From contig NZ_BCNX01000007.1 of NCBI RefSeq assembly GCF_001571405.1, positions 248,001 through 312,000 of the forward strand: a stretch of DNA of 64,000 nt. The letters run 5' to 3'. Source of the stretch: Methanoculleus thermophilus. GTDB taxonomy: Archaea > Halobacteriota > Methanomicrobia > Methanomicrobiales > Methanoculleaceae. Made by a program: the position numbers and the translations under genes. Shown here one piece after another: positions 19,096-27,910 of the stretch (positions are counted from its first letter, which is position 1; every line of letters starts with the position of its first letter). A model generated the notes under the pieces. That model was given only the letters and a program-made list of their open reading frames with translations. It did not search any database and was not told the origin of the DNA.

Positions 19096-20301
19096 TCACC
19101 ATCCCCGGTACCTCGACCGGACTCTCTCCGGGAGGATGCTCCGCCGGAAGACCCACTCGAAGTAGCGGTCGGTCATCCCGGCGATGAAGTCCCTCGCGAG
19201 TTCCGCCGGCGCGGCGGTGGCGACGTACCGCGGGGACACCCACGGTGCGTTGATGAGATCCTCGTACACCGGCGAGTTCTCGCGCTCATCCTCAATGTCC
19301 TCGATGATCCGATCGAAGAGATACCGGAACATGAACCGGATCTTCTCCCGGTTCGCGAGGAGCCTTTGGTTCGAGTAGATATGCTCCATGTTGAACTCCT
19401 TGAAGGCCGCGACGCACGCCGACGCCTCCGCCGAGAAGGCGATGCAGTCGGCATCGTAGCTCTCCGTGATGATGTCGCGGATCAGGATGTCGAGCACCTT
19501 TCGGTTGATATCGGAGAATGCTTCCCTCTTCCTTCCGGCGATACCGAAGAGGTCCATGCAGTTCTCTGGGAAGTCCTCGAGATCCCGTTCACCGATCACC
19601 TCGACCTCGAGGGCGTCCGCCAGATCGCGGCCGAGGTAGGAGATGCTGTCGGCAATTCTCACGACACATCCCTCGGCAGTGAGCGGGTGAGCATCGCCCC
19701 CGCCTTCGATCTTCCGTAGTTTACTCTCAAACGAGTCCCAGTCAGCTTCGCCCTCGATTGTGAGAGTATGGTTATTGGACTCGCCGTTGTGGCAGAGGAT
19801 CCCATCGAGCACCTGCAGCGTGAGGTCGCATTCCTCGATGTCGTCGAGGAACCTGACGCTCTGAACGTTGTGCCAAAACCCCCTAAGTCCGTGCTCGGCG
19901 CAGAGCTCGTCGAGGAACGTCTCTCCGAGGTGGCCGTAGGGCACGTGGCCGATATCGTGGCCGAGGGCGATCGCCTCGATCAGGTCCTCGTTTAAGCCGA
20001 GGGCTCTTCCGATCGTCCTTCCAATCTTCGAGACGAGCTGGACGTGGAGGACGCGGTGGGTGATATGGTCGTTCTCGACGAGGTAAAAGACCTGGGTCTT
20101 GTCGATGTAGCGCGAGTATGCCTTCGAGTGGACGATCCGGTCGGCGTCCCGGAAGAACGGCGGCCGGATCACCGGCTCTTCGGGTTTGAAGCCGGACCGC
20201 CTGATATAGTCGGCGTTTCGGGTCGCACGGGGCGAGAGGAGGGATTCGCGATCGGCCATTCTCCGGGCCATCCGGTCGGCGATGTAGGGCGGGATCTCCA
20301 T
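19096..20301 (-). CDS. HD-domain dGTPase-like protein
   Basis: 401 residues with an HD metal site: H in THRVLHVQLVS, HD in GHDIGHVPYGH, and Asp in VRIADSISYLGRD. This matches deoxyguanosinetriphosphate triphosphohydrolase-type enzymes. GGAGGATACC gives a strong ribosome-binding site before ATG 20301. It is divergent from the riboflavin-pathway reductase gene. Confidence 0.85.
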   Translation of the reverse strand: MEIPPYIADRMARRMADRESLLSPRATRNADYIRRSGFKPEEPVIRPPFFRDADRIVHSKAYSRYIDKTQVFYLVENDHITHRVLHVQLVSKIGRTIGRALGLNEDLIEAIALGHDIGHVPYGHLGETFLDELCAEHGLRGFWHNVQSVRFLDDIEECDLTLQVLDGILCHNGESNNHTLTIEGEADWDSFESKLRKIEGGGDAHPLTAEGCVVRIADSISYLGRDLADALEVEVIGERDLEDFPENCMDLFGIAGRKREAFSDINRKVLDILIRDIITESYDADCIAFSAEASACVAAFKEFNMEHIYSNQRLLANREKIRFMFRYLFDRIIEDIEDERENSPVYEDLINAPWVSPRYVATAAPAELARDFIAGMTDRYFEWVFRRSILPERVRSRYRGW

Positions 20302-20411
20302 GGTATCCTCCAGTGAAGAGTTCTCGGCCGGGAAAAGGGATAGGGCTTTCTGTATCGGCGGGAGGAAGCGGATCCGCGAAGACTATATCCCGAACAGACG
20401 AATCTCCCCGC

Positions 20412-21077
20412 ATGTACCCGGAAGTCATCATCCACAACAGCGTGAGCCTCGATCACGCGGTGAGGGGCTTTGAGGTCGATCTCGGGCTGCACTACGGCGT
20501 GCTCCAGGCTCTCAAGCCGGGGGCGGTGCTCGCAGGTTCGGCCACTGCAAAGTCGGGGATCGAGATCTACCAGGATATCAACGAGCCCGAGACGGAGGCG
20601 GACCGGCACCGGCCAGAAGTCAGACAGGATGATCCACGCCCCATCTTCGTCATCGTCGACAGCAGGGGCGTGCTCAAGGATCTGCTCCACTTCTACCGGA
20701 AGATGGAGCACACAAAGGACGTCGTCGTCCTTGTCTCGGAGGCGACACCCGAAAGTTACCTCGATTACCTCCGCGAGCGGGAGTATCCGTTCATTCGGTG
20801 CGGCAGGAGCCGGGTGGATCTTCGGGGTGCCATACTGGAACTTGGGGAGCGATTCGGTATAACCCGGGTGGTCTCCGACTCCGGCCCCGACTTAAACGAC
20901 GTCCTGATCCAGGAAGGGATCGCGGATACGATCAGCCTGATTGTCCATCCGGTCATCGTCGGCGGGGAGGAGAAGAGGCTCTTTTGTCAGGTTGGGGGCC
21001 CGGTAACGCTCGAACTTCAAAAAGCCGTGCCGATGGAAGGCGGAACGGTCCATCTCACGTATACTCTAAAAGATTAG
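20412..21077 (+). CDS. Archaeal RibD-type reductase (diaminopyrimidine ribosyl-phosphate reductase)
   Basis: NADPH reductase of riboflavin/F420 precursor synthesis acting on 2,5-diamino-6-ribosylamino-4(3H)-pyrimidinone 5'-phosphate. The 221 residues start MYPEVIIHNSVSLD; the family signatures include ESGP-like VVSDSGPDLN and HPVIVGGEE near the end. ATG 20412 lies about 25 nt after a TATA-like ACTATATCCC; an in-frame upstream extension is before the TATA and is rejected. Confidence 0.85.
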   Translation: MYPEVIIHNSVSLDHAVRGFEVDLGLHYGVLQALKPGAVLAGSATAKSGIEIYQDINEPETEADRHRPEVRQDDPRPIFVIVDSRGVLKDLLHFYRKMEHTKDVVVLVSEATPESYLDYLREREYPFIRCGRSRVDLRGAILELGERFGITRVVSDSGPDLNDVLIQEGIADTISLIVHPVIVGGEEKRLFCQVGGPVTLELQKAVPMEGGTVHLTYTLKD

Positions 21078-21149
21078 GGAGGACTGCGGATCCGGCGGAG
21101 CACCCGTGCCGGACCAAAAAGACCTGCCAGCGGGGCGGCACCGCCCGGC

Positions 21150-21395
21150 TCACCGCCTCAACTGCCGCCTGATCGATACGGCGATATCTCCCCTCCTGAA
21201 GGCGGCATACCCGGCGAAAAGCACCGCAGCAGTGCAGAGGATCAAGCCGAGGGTTTCGGTGCTGAACCCCGTCGGATCGGACCCAAAGATGTAGTAGTCT
21301 GCGACCGAGAAGTGCATCAGAAATACGATGCCGAGAAGATACATGGTAAGCGCCAGCGTGCCGATCCCGTATGCCATGGGTCTCTGAGTATGCAT
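21150..21395 (-). CDS. Small two-helix membrane protein A
   Basis: 81 residues (MHTQRPMAYGIGTLALTM) with two hydrophobic helices joined by a loop with SDPTGFSTET, then a basic tail. ATG 21395 was chosen because a minus-strand TATA-like AATCTATAGG at about 21462-21470 lies downstream of the longer ATG at 21491. It is a clear paralogue of the protein at 21634-21825. Function unknown. Confidence 0.65.
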   Translation of the reverse strand: MHTQRPMAYGIGTLALTMYLLGIVFLMHFSVADYYIFGSDPTGFSTETLGLILCTAAVLFAGYAAFRRGDIAVSIRRQLRR

Positions 21396-21633
21396 ACACA
21401 GGCCGAGGTTATTCATCTTTTGGATTTTTCCTTGCTGAACGGCGACATCGAGAAAAGACCCTATAGATTTAGGGATTTTTATTTTTACCATCTAAACACT
21501 AAAAATAAACGAATATTCTTGGCAGGGAGGGCCTGCATCCTGCCGGGCATCCGACCGGCTTTTGTTGTTGCCCATGGCCGCATGAGAATAGGGTGGAGTT
21601 GCGTTGGATTCCGAAGGAGTCGCCAATCGCTCC

Positions 21634-21825
21634 TCATGCATTCTTTGCGGCCCCAAAGCCGGCCAGGATCACCCCGAGGATGCAGATGATCAGACCGAGC
21701 GTCCCGGTGCTGAACCCCGTCGGTGCAGAACCGATGAAGTAGTATGGTGCCGCCGAGAAGTGCAACACAAGCGCTATGCCGAGGAGTGAGATGGTGATTG
21801 CCAGAGTTCCAGTGTCGTTTTGCAT
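21634..21825 (-). CDS. Small two-helix membrane protein B
   Basis: 63 residues (MQNDTGTLAITISLLGIA) with two membrane helices and the loop GSAPTGFSTGTLG, the same layout as protein A. The shared loop P-T-G-F-S-T-x-T-L-G-L-I and the shared F-S-A/V-A-x-Y-Y stretch mark a tandem duplication. Function unknown. Confidence 0.65.
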   Translation of the reverse strand: MQNDTGTLAITISLLGIALVLHFSAAPYYFIGSAPTGFSTGTLGLIICILGVILAGFGAAKNA

Positions 21826-22150
21826 GTTCTCGGAAGAGACGTGGGCGGGGATCGGTTATCCGTTTTTTGGTGGTTTGCTGATTTGGATTGAACCCTGCCG
21901 GGCCGAAAAAGGCAGATATCCGATGCCGGAACAGTTCAGATGAGATCGAATTTCGAAACGTATATACCCGATTAATCAATCTCTGTACATGACCGGATGA
22001 TGTTGAAACAGTGCCTGCATCTTTCCGGTAAAGGCATCGATCCCGCTTGCTTACACGATTTCAGCTGGATTACCGTCACCTCTCCGTATACTGATCCCGG
22101 AGGGGGGCAAACGAACTCATCGACGATTCATTGCAATGCGAGGAACTTCA
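21826..22150. other. Divergent intergenic region
   Basis: No convincing gene. A TATA-like CGTATATACCCG (about 21957-21968) reads on both strands and could serve the small membrane protein or the SLATT-like gene. A 61-codon plus frame from 21997 has no ribosome-binding site. Confidence 0.4.
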
Positions 22151-22759
22151 ATGAGCGGGAAAACTGTAGAAGATTGTGTTAGGGAGGTTAACAATTTAGC
22201 GGACAAGGCCGGTCTGTCCAGGGAGATCTGCGCCTACCAGTATAGGAAATATAAATGGATCTCAAACATCCTGTCGTTGATCATTCTGCTCTTCTCGGCA
22301 TCCATCGCCTTCCTGAGTATCGTGGATACAGACATCCTGGTCTCGTTGTCGCTCCCCTTTCACGATCAGCAGGATCTGCGAAACGTGATTGCGTTCCTCG
22401 GCTTCCTGATCTTCGTGATCTCGTTCTCCGATAAAATACTGAACCTGACCGCGACCATGAACAAGTACGAGCAGGGGATGAGGCTCTTCACGGACTTCAT
22501 ACGGGACTGCCGTACGTTTCGGGACGTGGGGTCGAAGGACTGCGACGAAACTTCGGCCGGCCTGAAACTGGAATCGATCAAGGAGCAGTACAGTTACCTC
22601 AACCAGGTGATCTCCTCCAACATGCTCTTCAGCAAGACGTTCCTGAAGATTAAAAAATCGTATAAGATGAAGAAGCGGGTGAGCAAGATGCTCGACGAGG
22701 ACCCCAATATCAGTATCGGTAAGTACTACCGGATGAGGATCTGGGAGTGGCTGTTCTGA
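22151..22759 (+). CDS. SLATT-like two-helix membrane protein
   Basis: 202 residues starting MSGKTVEDCVREVN (GAGG at 8 nt upstream). Order of parts: an N-terminal helix, a first membrane segment at about 40-62, a second at about 82-100, then a long amphipathic cytoplasmic helix (KYEQGMRLFTDFIRDCRTF) and a basic tail. This layout resembles SLATT proteins, proposed pore-forming effectors in nucleotide-signalling defence systems. The partner enzyme usually next to SLATT genes is absent here. Homology is judged by pattern only. Confidence 0.55.
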   Translation: MSGKTVEDCVREVNNLADKAGLSREICAYQYRKYKWISNILSLIILLFSASIAFLSIVDTDILVSLSLPFHDQQDLRNVIAFLGFLIFVISFSDKILNLTATMNKYEQGMRLFTDFIRDCRTFRDVGSKDCDETSAGLKLESIKEQYSYLNQVISSNMLFSKTFLKIKKSYKMKKRVSKMLDEDPNISIGKYYRMRIWEWLF

Positions 22760-23029
22760 GAAGCCCGGTAGGGCATGCAGAGCAGCGATATTCTTATTTT
22801 TGGCCGGAATCGAGCCACCCACTCTCGTTTTGTCCGGTTGGATGCCATAATCTCCTGCAGTCTCCAGGCAATCTGTTTTGATACTCGCTTAGCCACACCT
22901 CCTGAGGAGTTGAAACAGATAAAAGAAATCCATGGAACCGAGCCAACACCAATATGCAAACAGAGACTTGATGTTGAAAAAACGGGCGAATCTTTGAGAA
23001 AACGGTGAAGGAGACATACCCCCATCTTA
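22760..23029. other. Intergenic region
   Basis: No supported gene. A 77-codon plus frame (22775-23008) lacks a ribosome-binding site and a recognisable product. Confidence 0.35.
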
Positions 23030-23101
23030 AGCCGCTGGAGGGATTTGAACCCCCGACCTGCTGATTACGAATCAGCCGCTATACCACTAAGCCACAGCGG
23101 C
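23030..23101 (-). tRNA. tRNA-Thr(CGT)
   Basis: A 72-nt cloverleaf: acceptor GCCGCTG/CAGCGGC, anticodon stem GCTGA/TCAGC with loop TTCGTAA (anticodon CGT), T-loop TTCAAAT, U73 as in archaeal tRNA-Thr. No CCA is encoded. Confidence 0.93.
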
Positions 23102-23172
23102 AACTGCCTTAGACTATTGTACGTCTTGCATTAAAAAAGTATCACATATGGGGACTCGCCACCCTACCCCGT

Positions 23173-23478
23173 TCAGGAGTAGCCCCGGATGGTGACATTG
23201 CTCTCCTGGTGTGGAGCAGCCTCCGGAGTGGTGAGCTTGCCGAACTTCTGCTCGTAGTCGGCGACGCTTTTCGCGAGCACCTCGACCAGGTTCTTTGCGT
23301 GCCGGGGGCTGATCGAGACGATCGCCTTCGCCCGCGCCTGGTTCGCGCCGGGGATCTCGTGCAGGAAGAGGAACGTAAACTCATCCTCCTTGTAGGCGAT
23401 CTGGATGCGGTTCGAGTAGACCGGGTCGAGATCGCCGGGGATGTTGACCGATATCTCGCGGTTAGCCATACTCATCAT
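23173..23478 (-). CDS. DUF3467 family protein
   Basis: 101 residues; the core MANREISVNIPGDLDPVYSN and the ending of the domain (SPRHAKNLVEVLAKSVADYE) match DUF3467, a small family of unknown role. ATG 23478 has GGAG 5 nt upstream; ATG 23475 and 23469 are alternatives. Monocistronic. Confidence 0.75.
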   Translation of the reverse strand: MMSMANREISVNIPGDLDPVYSNRIQIAYKEDEFTFLFLHEIPGANQARAKAIVSISPRHAKNLVEVLAKSVADYEQKFGKLTTPEAAPHQESNVTIRGYS

Positions 23479-23628
23479 CTGGGCTCCACTCCGGCATAAG
23501 AGTTCGTCTTCTCCAGCCCGGCCCCGGGGGAAGGGACCGCCACGCCGACCGCAACCCCGGACGGGTTCAGAGCATAGCCCGATATATATCGGGAGGGCGT
23601 ACCCCTTCTCAAACGGGACTCGTCACGC

Positions 23629-24291
23629 ATGACCGATTACATACCGGTATCCGCCGTCATCGCCTGCCACATCTGCCCCCGGCGCTACTACTTCGAGCGC
23701 TCGGATGAGAGTGAAGAGTCGCTTCGCTACACCGTCTGCAAACAGGTCTCAACGCACCTCGGGGAATACCTCGATGACGAGGAGATCTGGCGGGAGATCC
23801 TCTGCATCCTCCCCGAAGCGCCGCCGGAAGCCCGCGACTTCCTTGATGAGTGCATCGCCGCCTGCCGGGAGACGGCCTGGCGGACCCCGGTCCAGATCGA
23901 CCTCGCCGTCGAGTCGGATACCCTCGGCATCCGGGGAAAAGTCGACAAGATCTTCGAGGACGGCACGTTCGCCATCGTCCGCTCAAGCGTCGCCCCGAAG
24001 GCCGGGGCATACGGCACCGACCGGCTCCGGGTAGCCTGTTACGCCGCCTGCCTCAAAGAGACGCTCGGCCGGCCCGCCGCCGGCGGCTACGTCGAGTACG
24101 TCGCGAGCGGAGTCTTCCGGTTTGTCGAGCCCCAACCACGGGACCGACGGGAGATGATCAAGGCGATTCGGGCGGCAAAAGGGGTGGTTGCAGGGGAGAT
24201 CCCGCCGCGCCCGCTCCGGGCCCCTTGCGAGAACTGCCCGCACCTTGAGCGGTGCACCGCGGGCCCTCGGCGGCTCTCCGACTTATTCTAG
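23629..24291 (+). CDS. Solo Cas4-like PD-(D/E)XK protein with degenerate active site
   Basis: 220 residues. An N-terminal ACHICPRRYYFER and C-terminal CENCPHLERC match the cysteines that bind the 4Fe-4S cluster in Cas4. In the nuclease core the Asp of GKVDKI is present. The strand that normally reads VEIKTG is AIVRSS here, and the usual Gln of the Q-x3-Y helix is Arg (RVACYA), so metal-dependent nuclease activity is doubtful. No CRISPR array or other cas gene is in the window. Its 3' end overlaps the convergent nucleotidyltransferase gene by 4 nt. Confidence 0.7.
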   Translation: MTDYIPVSAVIACHICPRRYYFERSDESEESLRYTVCKQVSTHLGEYLDDEEIWREILCILPEAPPEARDFLDECIAACRETAWRTPVQIDLAVESDTLGIRGKVDKIFEDGTFAIVRSSVAPKAGAYGTDRLRVACYAACLKETLGRPAAGGYVEYVASGVFRFVEPQPRDRREMIKAIRAAKGVVAGEIPPRPLRAPCENCPHLERCTAGPRRLSDLF

Positions 24292-25217
24292 ACGCTCTCA
24301 AGCAGGGTCTTTGAGATGATGTACTCGCCCTTCGCCTCGCGGGTCGTCCCGACGATCAGCCACCGCTCATCGCCGTGCTCCTCGACGACGCCTTTCGCCT
24401 CGATGACCTCACCGGCGAGCGCCTGGCCCGAGTAGGTGTGGGTGAAGGAGAGGACGCGGGAGATCTCGTCGTGGTCCACAGCGTAGACCGCAGGGCTGTC
24501 GAAGGAGAGGGAGGCATCGGTGACCGTCGCCTCGATCGTCGCCCGCCCGAGCACCGTGCCTTTGCCGGCCGGGAGCGCGTTCAGGTTATCGTAGGCCCGC
24601 GTATAGAGGAGATCAAAGTAGGTCCCCTCGAACTCCCCGCGGTTCCACTTCCGCTGCTCGTGCAGGACGAACGCGTCAAACGAGATCTCCGGGACCCTTT
24701 TATCGTAGACCTTCCGCCACATCGCGGTGCTCATCTCCGGGATCACCCCGGTCTCTACGAGGCGTTTGAGCTGGCGCTGGGCGGCAAACCAGGCGTCGCC
24801 GTAGACCACGAGATCGATATCGGAGGCGGCGTTCTCAAGGCCGCAGAGGAGCGAGCCCGTGCACCCGAACGAGCCAGCCGGGAGGCTGAAGTGTGAGAGG
24901 AGTCTCCTTACCCGATCGTTCCGGGCAGCCACTTTCCCGATCTCCTCCTCCGGTTTATAGACCCGGACTACGTCGCTGTGCGGCACCCGGTGGACTGAAT
25001 CCAGGTACTCCGGTTTATGCTCCCTGATCCAGGCGAATGCCTCGGAAAAATCGTATTTCCGGTAGCGCCTTCCGGTGGTGCGGCTCACCCGCTCCCCCTC
25101 CGTATCGGGGACGTAACGGAGAATACAGCCTACCCGGTCGGAGTTGTCGTAGTTTGAGACCGCATAGAGGCAACCCTCGCGGTCCTCGATAAAATCGCGA
25201 AGCCGTATCGTATTCAT
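24288..25217 (-). CDS. Predicted nucleotidyltransferase (COG1665 type)
   Basis: 309 residues. The Pol-beta-type motif GCTGSLLCGLENAASDIDLV has the GS and D-x-D pattern at about 117-135. It is followed by a substrate domain (YDKRVPEISFDAFVLHEQ) and a beta-rich C-terminal part. The target is unknown. It lies 3 nt downstream of the tsaC gene. Confidence 0.75.
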   Translation of the reverse strand: MNTIRLRDFIEDREGCLYAVSNYDNSDRVGCILRYVPDTEGERVSRTTGRRYRKYDFSEAFAWIREHKPEYLDSVHRVPHSDVVRVYKPEEEIGKVAARNDRVRRLLSHFSLPAGSFGCTGSLLCGLENAASDIDLVVYGDAWFAAQRQLKRLVETGVIPEMSTAMWRKVYDKRVPEISFDAFVLHEQRKWNRGEFEGTYFDLLYTRAYDNLNALPAGKGTVLGRATIEATVTDASLSFDSPAVYAVDHDEISRVLSFTHTYSGQALAGEVIEAKGVVEEHGDERWLIVGTTREAKGEYIISKTLLESV

Positions 25218-25220
25218 GGG

Positions 25221-25796
25221 TTACAGGGCCTCCAGAAACGCTTCCACCTCTTCCCATTCGGTGCCCTTCCGCAGGATGCGCCGACTGGAGAGATCCGCCA
25301 CCGTGCTCGGCGTGCCCGGGAGCTCGCCACCGTCGACCAGGTAGTCGTGGGGAACGGAGACATCTTCCGGCCGGGTCGGCGGGGCCTCGCCGGAGAGGTT
25401 CGCGCTGGTAGCGGTGATGGGGGAGTCAAGCCGGGAGATTATTTCAAGCGCGATCGGGTGGTTGGGCCACCGAATGCCGATAAGACCGCTTCCGCCCGTG
25501 AGAGTCTCTGGAAGGCAGGACTTCGCCGGGAGGATCACCGTGACCGGTCCGGGCAGGAACCTGTCGATGAAAGCCCGGGCGGCGTCGTCTACCACCGCGA
25601 CGGCACGGAGCATCTCCATATCCGAGACCGCAACCGAGATCGGTTTTCCAAGCGGCCGGTTCTTGGCCTCATAGACCCGCATCACTGCATCCTCGGAGAG
25701 TGCATCCGCCCCGAGGCCATAGACCGTCTCTGTCGGGTAGACAACGAGCCCATCCCGCTGCAAGACCCGCACAGCCATATCGATCGTCGGCTCCAT
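25221..25796 (-). CDS. Threonylcarbamoyl-AMP synthase (Sua5/YrdC/TsaC)
   Basis: 191 residues of YrdC fold: VVYPTETVYGLGADA, KNRPLGKPISV, FLPGPVTVIL and SPITATSANLSGE. It makes threonylcarbamoyl-AMP for tRNA t6A37. The Sua5 C-terminal domain is absent. It works with KEOPS, whose Pcc1 subunit is encoded at 32249. It overlaps the ACT gene by 1 nt. Confidence 0.92.
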   Translation of the reverse strand: MEPTIDMAVRVLQRDGLVVYPTETVYGLGADALSEDAVMRVYEAKNRPLGKPISVAVSDMEMLRAVAVVDDAARAFIDRFLPGPVTVILPAKSCLPETLTGGSGLIGIRWPNHPIALEIISRLDSPITATSANLSGEAPPTRPEDVSVPHDYLVDGGELPGTPSTVADLSSRRILRKGTEWEEVEAFLEAL

Positions 25797-26473
25797 CAGA
25801 ACTCACGACCCCGCACACGGTTGATATCAAAGACCCCTTTGCTGCTGACGTGCATCACGGCAAAGACCCCGGCCTGGATGGGATCGGTCACGACCAGGTC
25901 GGCATGCTCGGGGACGCTGCCAGCCATCTTGAGGGCGATCACCGGGATACCTGCCGCCCTCACCCGATCCACGGCTCGCGAGACCTCACCGCCCATCAGC
26001 GACCCCGCAAGCACCAGGATCGAGGCCCGGGGGAGCCGGGCCACCGCATCCACGGCGAGCGCGAGGTTCTGTTCCCCGACGAGGGGGATTGTGTCGACCG
26101 ATATCCGCTCACCCCGGATGTTATGGCGGTCCGCCTCGTTCACGGCGCCCATCGCCACCTGTGCCACCTGCGCACCTCCGCCGATGATGATCACCCGTGA
26201 CCCAAATATCCGGGAGAACGGCGGGTAGAACGTGACGTCAATGACGGACGGGATCTTTGTAAGATCGGCGATAAGGTCTCCATGATTCCCGCATTCCTCA
26301 AACTCAAAGTAGAGGTAGGCCTTCCCGGTCTTTGGGCCGGTGGTGATGATAGACTGCTGGATCATCTGGATGTTGGCCTGATAGTCCGCAAGAACCGTAG
26401 CCACATCGCGCAGCACGCCAGCCCGATTCTCAGTGATGATGCTTAGGGCATACATATCGGTATCGGTGATCAT
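25796..26473 (-). CDS. ACT-domain protein with DUF5612 (COG1707 type)
   Basis: 225 residues. The N-terminal ACT domain (MYALSIITENRAGVLRDVAT, residues 7-85) probably binds an amino acid. The C-terminal domain (SRVIIIGGGAQVAQVAMGAV) is Rossmann-like, found in methanogens and of unknown role. First gene of an ACT-tsaC-nucleotidyltransferase operon. Confidence 0.8.
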   Translation of the reverse strand: MITDTDMYALSIITENRAGVLRDVATVLADYQANIQMIQQSIITTGPKTGKAYLYFEFEECGNHGDLIADLTKIPSVIDVTFYPPFSRIFGSRVIIIGGGAQVAQVAMGAVNEADRHNIRGERISVDTIPLVGEQNLALAVDAVARLPRASILVLAGSLMGGEVSRAVDRVRAAGIPVIALKMAGSVPEHADLVVTDPIQAGVFAVMHVSSKGVFDINRVRGREF

Positions 26474-26575
26474 GATCCTCCCCGCTGGAGAAGCGTACGC
26501 TTTTAAATCGTCCGCTAAGCCAGAAAAATTCGTTCATATTCTACGTTAATCGATAGATCTTAGTCTCATAAAGGG

Positions 26576-27634
26576 TTATAGGTTTTCAATACGGCTGGAA
26601 CCGGTCTCCCCCCTCGCGGTAACGACGCCCGCAAGAAGCCCAAGGGGTATATTGAGGTAGTAGAGGAAGAGACGCCAGAGAAGAACGAAGATGCCGAGAA
26701 GATAGGCGGGTACGAACTGGCTATAGAGCGTTGCGGCACCGAACTCTGCAACTCCGGCCGATCCCGGTAAAAGCGGAATGATGGCGACCATCTGAAGAAT
26801 TACCTGGAAAAGGAGCGATTCCAGAAGAGAAGGCGGCAGCCCGAGAGCAACCAGCAGGGCCGATGCGACGGAGAAGTAGAGAACCCATTCGAGGAACGTG
26901 AGCACGAGTGCTCCGCCGACCGCCCGCCGGCCGGCCCGTGCAAATCGGGATGAGCCTGCGATGAACGCCTCGGTCTCGCGGTCGATCCGTTCGGTGAGCG
27001 GTTCTGCACCCTCCGCCCCGGGACAGAACCGGAGCCAGCGCCGACTCCGGCTGCACCGATCGATCACCCGGGTGGCAATACCGCCCATTACCCGCTTCGC
27101 AAGCGCCGGCCGGCGGGTAAGGGCGATGAGGCCCAGCAAAAGACCAAGCACGATGAGCAGGAAGACCGCCACAGGATAGAGGACGGTTGCGGCAAGATAG
27201 CCCCAGAGGTGCTGAAGGAGGGAAAGTGCCACAAGGGTGAGAGAGATAAAGACAACAAGGTCGAGCACCCTCTCCGCGACGGCGACGGCAACGGCATCCC
27301 CGAGAGAGAGCCCGGTGCGCGAGAGCCGGTGGATCCTGACGGGTTCACCGCCCACCTGTCCGGGAGTGATCGAGCCGGCGAAGAGCGAGAGGAGCTGGAT
27401 GGTCGTGAGGCTCCCAAACGGCACCGTGTAGCCGAGACCGCGGCAGAGGACCTGGATCCGCGCCACGCGACAGAGGATTGCCGCCGCACGGAGCCCGAGA
27501 GCGATGAGAATGGCGGTGATGCTTGCCTCCCCGAGGTAAGCCCGCGTCTCGGGTGTGAGGGTCACCGCAAGCAGGATTGCGAGGGCAGCGCCGCTGATCA
27601 GAAGCGAGAGGACGATCCAGAACCGGTTCTTCAT
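26576..27634 (-). CDS. Flippase-like membrane protein (LPG synthase TM/UPF0104 family)
   Basis: 352 residues with about eight membrane segments, starting MKNRFWIVLSLLISGAA. The motifs PGQVGGEPVRIHRL and PLLPGSAGVAEFG are typical of the AglD/UPF0104 family, linked to lipid-linked sugar or aminoacyl-lipid transfer. A GTG at 27643, 5 nt after GAGGGGAGAC, is a good alternative start. Confidence 0.8.
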   Translation of the reverse strand: MKNRFWIVLSLLISGAALAILLAVTLTPETRAYLGEASITAILIALGLRAAAILCRVARIQVLCRGLGYTVPFGSLTTIQLLSLFAGSITPGQVGGEPVRIHRLSRTGLSLGDAVAVAVAERVLDLVVFISLTLVALSLLQHLWGYLAATVLYPVAVFLLIVLGLLLGLIALTRRPALAKRVMGGIATRVIDRCSRSRRWLRFCPGAEGAEPLTERIDRETEAFIAGSSRFARAGRRAVGGALVLTFLEWVLYFSVASALLVALGLPPSLLESLLFQVILQMVAIIPLLPGSAGVAEFGAATLYSQFVPAYLLGIFVLLWRLFLYYLNIPLGLLAGVVTARGETGSSRIENL

Positions 27635-27675
27635 GCCAGTCACGTCTCCCCTCTCAATCAACCATCCCGGCCAAC

Positions 27676-27699
27676 AGCCCCGGCTCAAGGCCGGGGGCT
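27676..27699. other. GC-rich hairpin
   Basis: AGCCCCGGC, a TCAAG loop, and GCCGGGGGCT pair with one bulged base. It lies in the gap between fprA and the flippase-like gene. No T-tract follows on either strand, so terminator function is unproven. Confidence 0.3.
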
Positions 27700-27910
27700 C
27701 CCCGGCCCACGATCCCGAACAGAAGGATCATGCGAGGGAGAGTGTTACCAGGGGTAAAAAGCGTATCCACCCCGAAGATGGATGTGAAGAGGAGCCGGAC
27801 AATCACGGCTCTCCCGCACCGGCATGATCGGGTCTAAAAGAGGTATGCCGCCCAAAAAGGGCGACTATCGTCCTGGATCCGGACGTACAGGCTTTAGTTT
27901 TGAAGGGGCG

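Noticed and set aside
22775-23008. 77-codon frame, possible transposase remnant
   Set aside because: No transposase motif or terminal repeats could be seen.
23629-24291. CRISPR locus around the Cas4-like gene
   Set aside because: No direct-repeat array or other cas gene occurs anywhere in the window.
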